This document shows, one piece after another, positions 32,391 to 35,546 of a stretch of 35,546 nt of DNA (within the stretch, counting starts at the first letter, position 1; every line of letters begins with the position of its first letter). The notes below the pieces were generated by a model. That model made no database searches, had not been told where the DNA came from, and saw only the letters and a program-made list of their open reading frames with translations. Position numbers and translations under genes: made by a program. The stretch spans positions 1-35,546 of the forward strand of contig JAGVPT010000165.1 in assembly GCA_020052095.1 (NCBI GenBank), in the 5' to 3' direction. The DNA is from Bacteroidota bacterium. Its GTDB lineage: Bacteria > Bacteroidota > Ignavibacteria > UBA10030 > UBA8401.

Positions 32391-34226
32391 ATGGTTAAGA
32401 AAACAAAATCACTGGATGAAGTGACGATTCGATTTGCGGGAGATTCAGGAGACGGAATGCAATTGACGGGGACGCAATTCACGAACACGTCTGCGATCAT
32501 GGGAAACGATCTCAGCACACTCCCCGATTACCCGGCAGAAATTCGCGCTCCGCAAGGAACGCTCTTTGGCGTGAGCGGATTCCAAATCCACTTCGGAAGC
32601 ACGGAGATCAACACACCGGGCGACCAGTGCGATGTTCTTGTGGCGATGAATGCTGCGGCGTTGAAAGTGAATCTTCGCAGCCTTGTCGATGGAGGCGCCA
32701 TTATTGTCAACACAGACGGCTTCAACGATAAGAATCTCAGACTCGCCGGCTATGAATCGAATCCGCTGGCTGATGCTTCGCTCTCGAAATACCAGCTCTT
32801 TCAGGTCGACATTACAAAATTGACGGCCCTTGCCTTGGCGGATATGAATCTGCCGACAAAAATCGTCGACAGGACGAAGAACTTTTTTGCTCTTGGGATG
32901 ATGTATTGGATGTACAACCGCTCCGTCGATACGACGGTCGAGTGGATCCGGTCAAAGTTCAAGAGCAAGCCCGACATCGTCGAAGCCAACACGCGTGTGC
33001 TGAAAGCCGGGTGGAGTTTTGCAGAGACGACCGAAATCTTCAACGTTCGATACGATGTGAAGGCTGCATCTCTGCCGCGCGGGAAGTACCGTAACATCAC
33101 CGGCAATACTGCCGTGGCGTTGGGGCTTGTGGCTGCAGCGAGCAAAGCGAAGCTAGACCTTTTCCTCGGCAGCTATCCTATCACGCCGGCGAGCGATATC
33201 CTTCACGAGCTGTCGATGTACAAAGAGTTTGGCGTGAAGACTTTTCAAGCAGAAGATGAAATTGCCGCGATCACAAGCGCGATTGGCGCGTCGTTCGGCG
33301 GCGCGTTGGCAGCAACAACCACAAGCGGCCCGGGTGTTGCATTGAAAACCGAAGCCATCGGGTTAGCGTTGATGGTTGAGCTTCCACTCCTCATCGTCAA
33401 CGTCCAGCGTGGCGGTCCGAGTACCGGTCTTCCGACTAAAACGGAACAAGCAGATTTACTTCAAGCGCTCTACGGTCGCAACGGCGAGGCACCGGTTCCC
33501 GTTCTCGCGGCGTCAACGCCGAGCGATTGTTTCAACACAGTTTTCGAAGCTGCACGAATCGCCTTGAAGTTCATGACTCCGGTTATGGTGTTGTCCGACG
33601 GATATCTCGGCAATGGATCAGAGCCCTGGCTGCTACCAAACGTTAAAGACCTTCCGGACATCTCGCCGAAATTCAGGTCCGATCCGAACAATTATCTCCC
33701 CTATTTACGAGACGAAGCGACACTCTCGCGCGAATGGGCGATTCCCGGAACACCCGGGCTAGAGCATCGTATCGGCGGTTTGGAAAAACAAGATAAGACC
33801 GGAAACGTAAATTACGAGCCGGAGAATCACGAAAAGATGGTTCACCTGCGCGCCGAGAAAGTGGAACGGGTGGCAAACGATATTCCTCCCGCGAAAGTCG
33901 AAGGTGATGAAAAAGGCGACTTGCTTGTCGTTGGCTGGGGTGGAACCTATGGCGCCATTCGCTCCGCTGTAGAGGCAAAGCGGGCGGAAGGAAAATCGGT
34001 TTCGCATCTCCACTTGCGATATGTGAACCCCCTTCAGAAAAACGTGGGAGAACTTCTCTACAATTTTAAGCACGTGCTTGTCCCGGAAATAAATTTGGGA
34101 CAGCTCATTAAGGTGCTTCGATCGAAATACCTGGTACCGGCGGTCGGGCTTAACAAAATCCAAGGACAGCCGTTCAAATCTTCAGAGATTGAAGAAAAAA
34201 TAGACGCAATATTGGGAGGCAAATAA
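32391..34226 (+). CDS. korA: 2-oxoacid:ferredoxin oxidoreductase, fused gamma/alpha subunit (KorA type)
   Basis: A 611-residue protein. Residues ~1-190 are the gamma domain (FAGDSGDGMQLTGTQF and VLVAMNAAALKVN); residues ~210-610 are the alpha (pyrimidine-binding) part (GSYPITPASDILHEL and TTTSGPGVALKTEAIGL). Fused gamma-alpha subunits are typical of 2-oxoglutarate:ferredoxin oxidoreductases; the exact substrate is not proven by sequence. With ferredoxin the enzyme can run in both directions, which allows use in the oxidative or reductive TCA cycle. The next gene is the beta subunit, 2 bp later. AAAGGA lies upstream of the ATG. Confidence 0.95.
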   Translation: MVKKTKSLDEVTIRFAGDSGDGMQLTGTQFTNTSAIMGNDLSTLPDYPAEIRAPQGTLFGVSGFQIHFGSTEINTPGDQCDVLVAMNAAALKVNLRSLVDGGAIIVNTDGFNDKNLRLAGYESNPLADASLSKYQLFQVDITKLTALALADMNLPTKIVDRTKNFFALGMMYWMYNRSVDTTVEWIRSKFKSKPDIVEANTRVLKAGWSFAETTEIFNVRYDVKAASLPRGKYRNITGNTAVALGLVAAASKAKLDLFLGSYPITPASDILHELSMYKEFGVKTFQAEDEIAAITSAIGASFGGALAATTTSGPGVALKTEAIGLALMVELPLLIVNVQRGGPSTGLPTKTEQADLLQALYGRNGEAPVPVLAASTPSDCFNTVFEAARIALKFMTPVMVLSDGYLGNGSEPWLLPNVKDLPDISPKFRSDPNNYLPYLRDEATLSREWAIPGTPGLEHRIGGLEKQDKTGNVNYEPENHEKMVHLRAEKVERVANDIPPAKVEGDEKGDLLVVGWGGTYGAIRSAVEAKRAEGKSVSHLHLRYVNPLQKNVGELLYNFKHVLVPEINLGQLIKVLRSKYLVPAVGLNKIQGQPFKSSEIEEKIDAILGGK

Positions 34227-34228
34227 GC

Positions 34229-35275
34229 ATGAGCGTTCTTGTTGAAGAAGTTGTTTCGAACAGCGAACCACCCGCCGTAAAGTATACGGCAAAAAATTTT
34301 CAATCCGATCAGGATGTGCGATGGTGCCCGGGCTGCGGCGATTATTCTATCCTTGCACAAGTGCAGCGCATCATGCCAGAGTTGAATGTGAAGAGAGAGA
34401 ACACCGTATTCGTTTCGGGCATCGGCTGTTCGAGCCGGTTTCCGTATTACATGGATACGTACGGATTTCACAGCATTCACGGGAGAGCCACCGCGATTGC
34501 GTCGGGCTTAAAGCTTGCGCGGCCCGAACTATCCGTTTGGGTTGTTACGGGCGACGGCGACGGACTGAGTATTGGCGGCAATCATATGATTCATCTCATC
34601 CGGCGCAACATCGACATCAACGTCATGATGTTCAACAATCAGATCTACGGGTTGACGAAGGGGCAGTATTCGCCCACTTCTGAATTCGGTAAAGTGACAA
34701 AGTCGACGCCGATGGGTTCGATTGATTATCCGTTTAATCCGGCCAGTTTGGCGCTCGGCGCAAGCGGCACATTCGTGGCACGGACAATGGATCGGGACCC
34801 GAAACATCTGCAGCAGATCATCAAGCGTGCGGCTGAGCATAAAGGCACATCGTTCGTCGAGATCTATCAGAATTGCAACGTGTTTAACGATGGTGCATTC
34901 TTCACACTCACGGAAAAAGAATCAAGAGATGAAAACGTCGTTTATCTCGAACATGGCAAGCCTCTGCTGTTCGGCAAGGAAAAGGATAAAGGAATCCATT
35001 TGGACGGCTTCACGCCGACGGTCGTTTCGTTAAAAGGCGGAAAATATTCCGTCAACGATCTGATCATCCATGATGAGAACAATTCCACCCTGGCGTTCAT
35101 CCTCGCAAACATGACGTACAATCATGCATTGCCGCGACCAGTCGGTATCTTTCTCAGCATCGAACGTCCGACGTACGAATCTCAGATGACCCGGCAGATT
35201 CAGGTGGCTATTGAGAAACGGGGCGTTGGAGACCTTGAAAAGCTCTTAGGTTCCGGCGATACCTGGACGATTTAA
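34229..35275 (+). CDS. korB: 2-oxoacid:ferredoxin oxidoreductase, beta subunit (KorB type)
   Basis: A 348-residue protein holding the thiamine diphosphate site: GDGDGLSIGGNH then the MMFNNQIYGLTKGQ segment. Four cysteines expected to bind a [4Fe-4S] cluster are present: C33 and C36 in RWCPGCGD, C67 in GIGCSSRF and one in QNCNVF (~214). It catalyses decarboxylation and coupling to CoA together with the alpha subunit. A GGGAGG ribosome site lies ~9 bases before the ATG. A hairpin terminator follows after 38 bp. Delta (ferredoxin-like) subunit genes are not seen here. Confidence 0.95.
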   Translation: MSVLVEEVVSNSEPPAVKYTAKNFQSDQDVRWCPGCGDYSILAQVQRIMPELNVKRENTVFVSGIGCSSRFPYYMDTYGFHSIHGRATAIASGLKLARPELSVWVVTGDGDGLSIGGNHMIHLIRRNIDINVMMFNNQIYGLTKGQYSPTSEFGKVTKSTPMGSIDYPFNPASLALGASGTFVARTMDRDPKHLQQIIKRAAEHKGTSFVEIYQNCNVFNDGAFFTLTEKESRDENVVYLEHGKPLLFGKEKDKGIHLDGFTPTVVSLKGGKYSVNDLIIHDENNSTLAFILANMTYNHALPRPVGIFLSIERPTYESQMTRQIQVAIEKRGVGDLEKLLGSGDTWTI

Positions 35276-35313
35276 CGGCCAAAAGGCAGTATTCAGGAAA
35301 GAGAAGTAGATCG

Positions 35314-35354
35314 AAGGTGTGGCGTTCGGTACATCGTGGACTCACACCTTTTTT
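35314..35354 (+). terminator. Terminator after korB
   Basis: AAGGTGTG (35314-35321) pairs with CACACCTT (35343-35350) around a 21-base loop and runs into T6 (35349-35354). The loop is long, but its position right after korB fits. Confidence 0.65.
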
Positions 35355-35426
35355 ATTATTAGCACACCCTTTGTGCAAGCGCCATTTCAAATAAATATTC
35401 TTGTGCCTGCCCTACATTCAGTCATG

Positions 35427-35473
35427 CTGAGCGAGGCCGCGACAGCCTCCTTCGACGCGCTTCGCTTGCTCAG
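35427..35473. repeat. Intergenic repeat fragment (CTGAGC type)
   Basis: CTGAGC (35427-35432) and GCTCAG (35468-35473) enclose a GC-rich stretch with GCGAGGC and GCTTCGC words. It resembles CATGCTGAGCGAAG-type short intergenic repeats seen in many bacterial genomes; identification is by recollection and needs a genome count. Confidence 0.45.
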
Positions 35474-35546
35474 ACCTTATGTTTAAAATAGTGCAAGCCT
35501 CAAAGCAGTTGTGTAGATTTCAGTGTCAACCAAAAACCCACAACAA

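Noticed and set aside
33759-34163. Minus-strand frames over korA
   Set aside because: They are antisense to a well-supported subunit gene and show no motif.

Overview
The window (about 35.5 kb, GC just under 50 percent by eye) looks like a chromosomal segment of a free-living Gram-negative bacterium of the FCB group (Bacteroidota relatives, perhaps Ignavibacteria-like). The pointers are a small Hc1-type histone-like protein, signal peptides and outer-membrane-type proteins, a fused gamma/alpha 2-oxoacid:ferredoxin oxidoreductase, an S21 gene with a TTG start, and ECF sigma/anti-sigma pairs. The taxonomic call is inference; the window holds no rRNA or long phylogenetic marker.

Layout. (1) 0.5-6.7 kb: an accessory module made of an exported TPR-CHAT protease-like protein, a membrane anti-sigma-like protein and an atypical sigma factor. 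An IS4-family element (1341 bp, 16-bp ends, 9-bp target duplication) sits in the short gap between the sigma and anti-sigma genes; its transposase has one in-frame stop. (2) 6.9-7.9 kb: a CAU tRNA (probably Ile2), a small zinc-ribbon protein and ribosomal protein S21. (3) 7.9-11.7 kb: an M19 dipeptidase, an anti-sigma-like membrane protein with its ECF sigma factor, and an Hc1-like protein. (4) 11.7-14.7 kb: a deoxyhypusine-synthase-family enzyme, a CPBP-type membrane protein with unusual motifs and a FabG-like SDR. (5) 14.7-18.1 kb: a Fur-family regulator in one operon with two FeoA proteins, FeoB and a Cys-rich FeoB-associated peptide, with a palindromic operator placed on the promoter. (6) 18.3-22.4 kb: a barrel-like outer-membrane protein, a heme c lipoprotein, a NarL-type regulator with a degenerate receiver preceded by a coupled 14-codon ORF, an exported CbiX-like protein, a PepSY-type membrane protein and the remnant of a TonB-dependent receptor. 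(7) 22.6-24.1 kb: a SufT/MIP18-like assembly factor and YchF. (8) 24.3-29.5 kb: argC-argJ-argB-argR-argG behind a promoter carrying two tandem ARG-box-like sites. (9) 29.5-35.5 kb: an unidentified membrane/coiled-coil protein, CcdA, and KorA-KorB, separated by gaps rich in palindromic repeats.

How the parts fit together. Regions 5 and 6 suggest a metal/tetrapyrrole theme: iron-regulated ferrous uptake, then exported and membrane proteins of the kind used for metal or heme handling. Region 8 is a feedback-controlled arginine pathway in which the repressor is encoded inside its own regulon and ArgJ probably recycles the acetyl group. Region 1 is the least conventional part: a predicted periplasmic CHAT protein lies tail to tail with a sigma/anti-sigma pair, which could form a signalling relay, now split by an IS. 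Many intergenic gaps after 26.6 kb contain inverted repeats of different sequence that may be family members dispersed in the genome.
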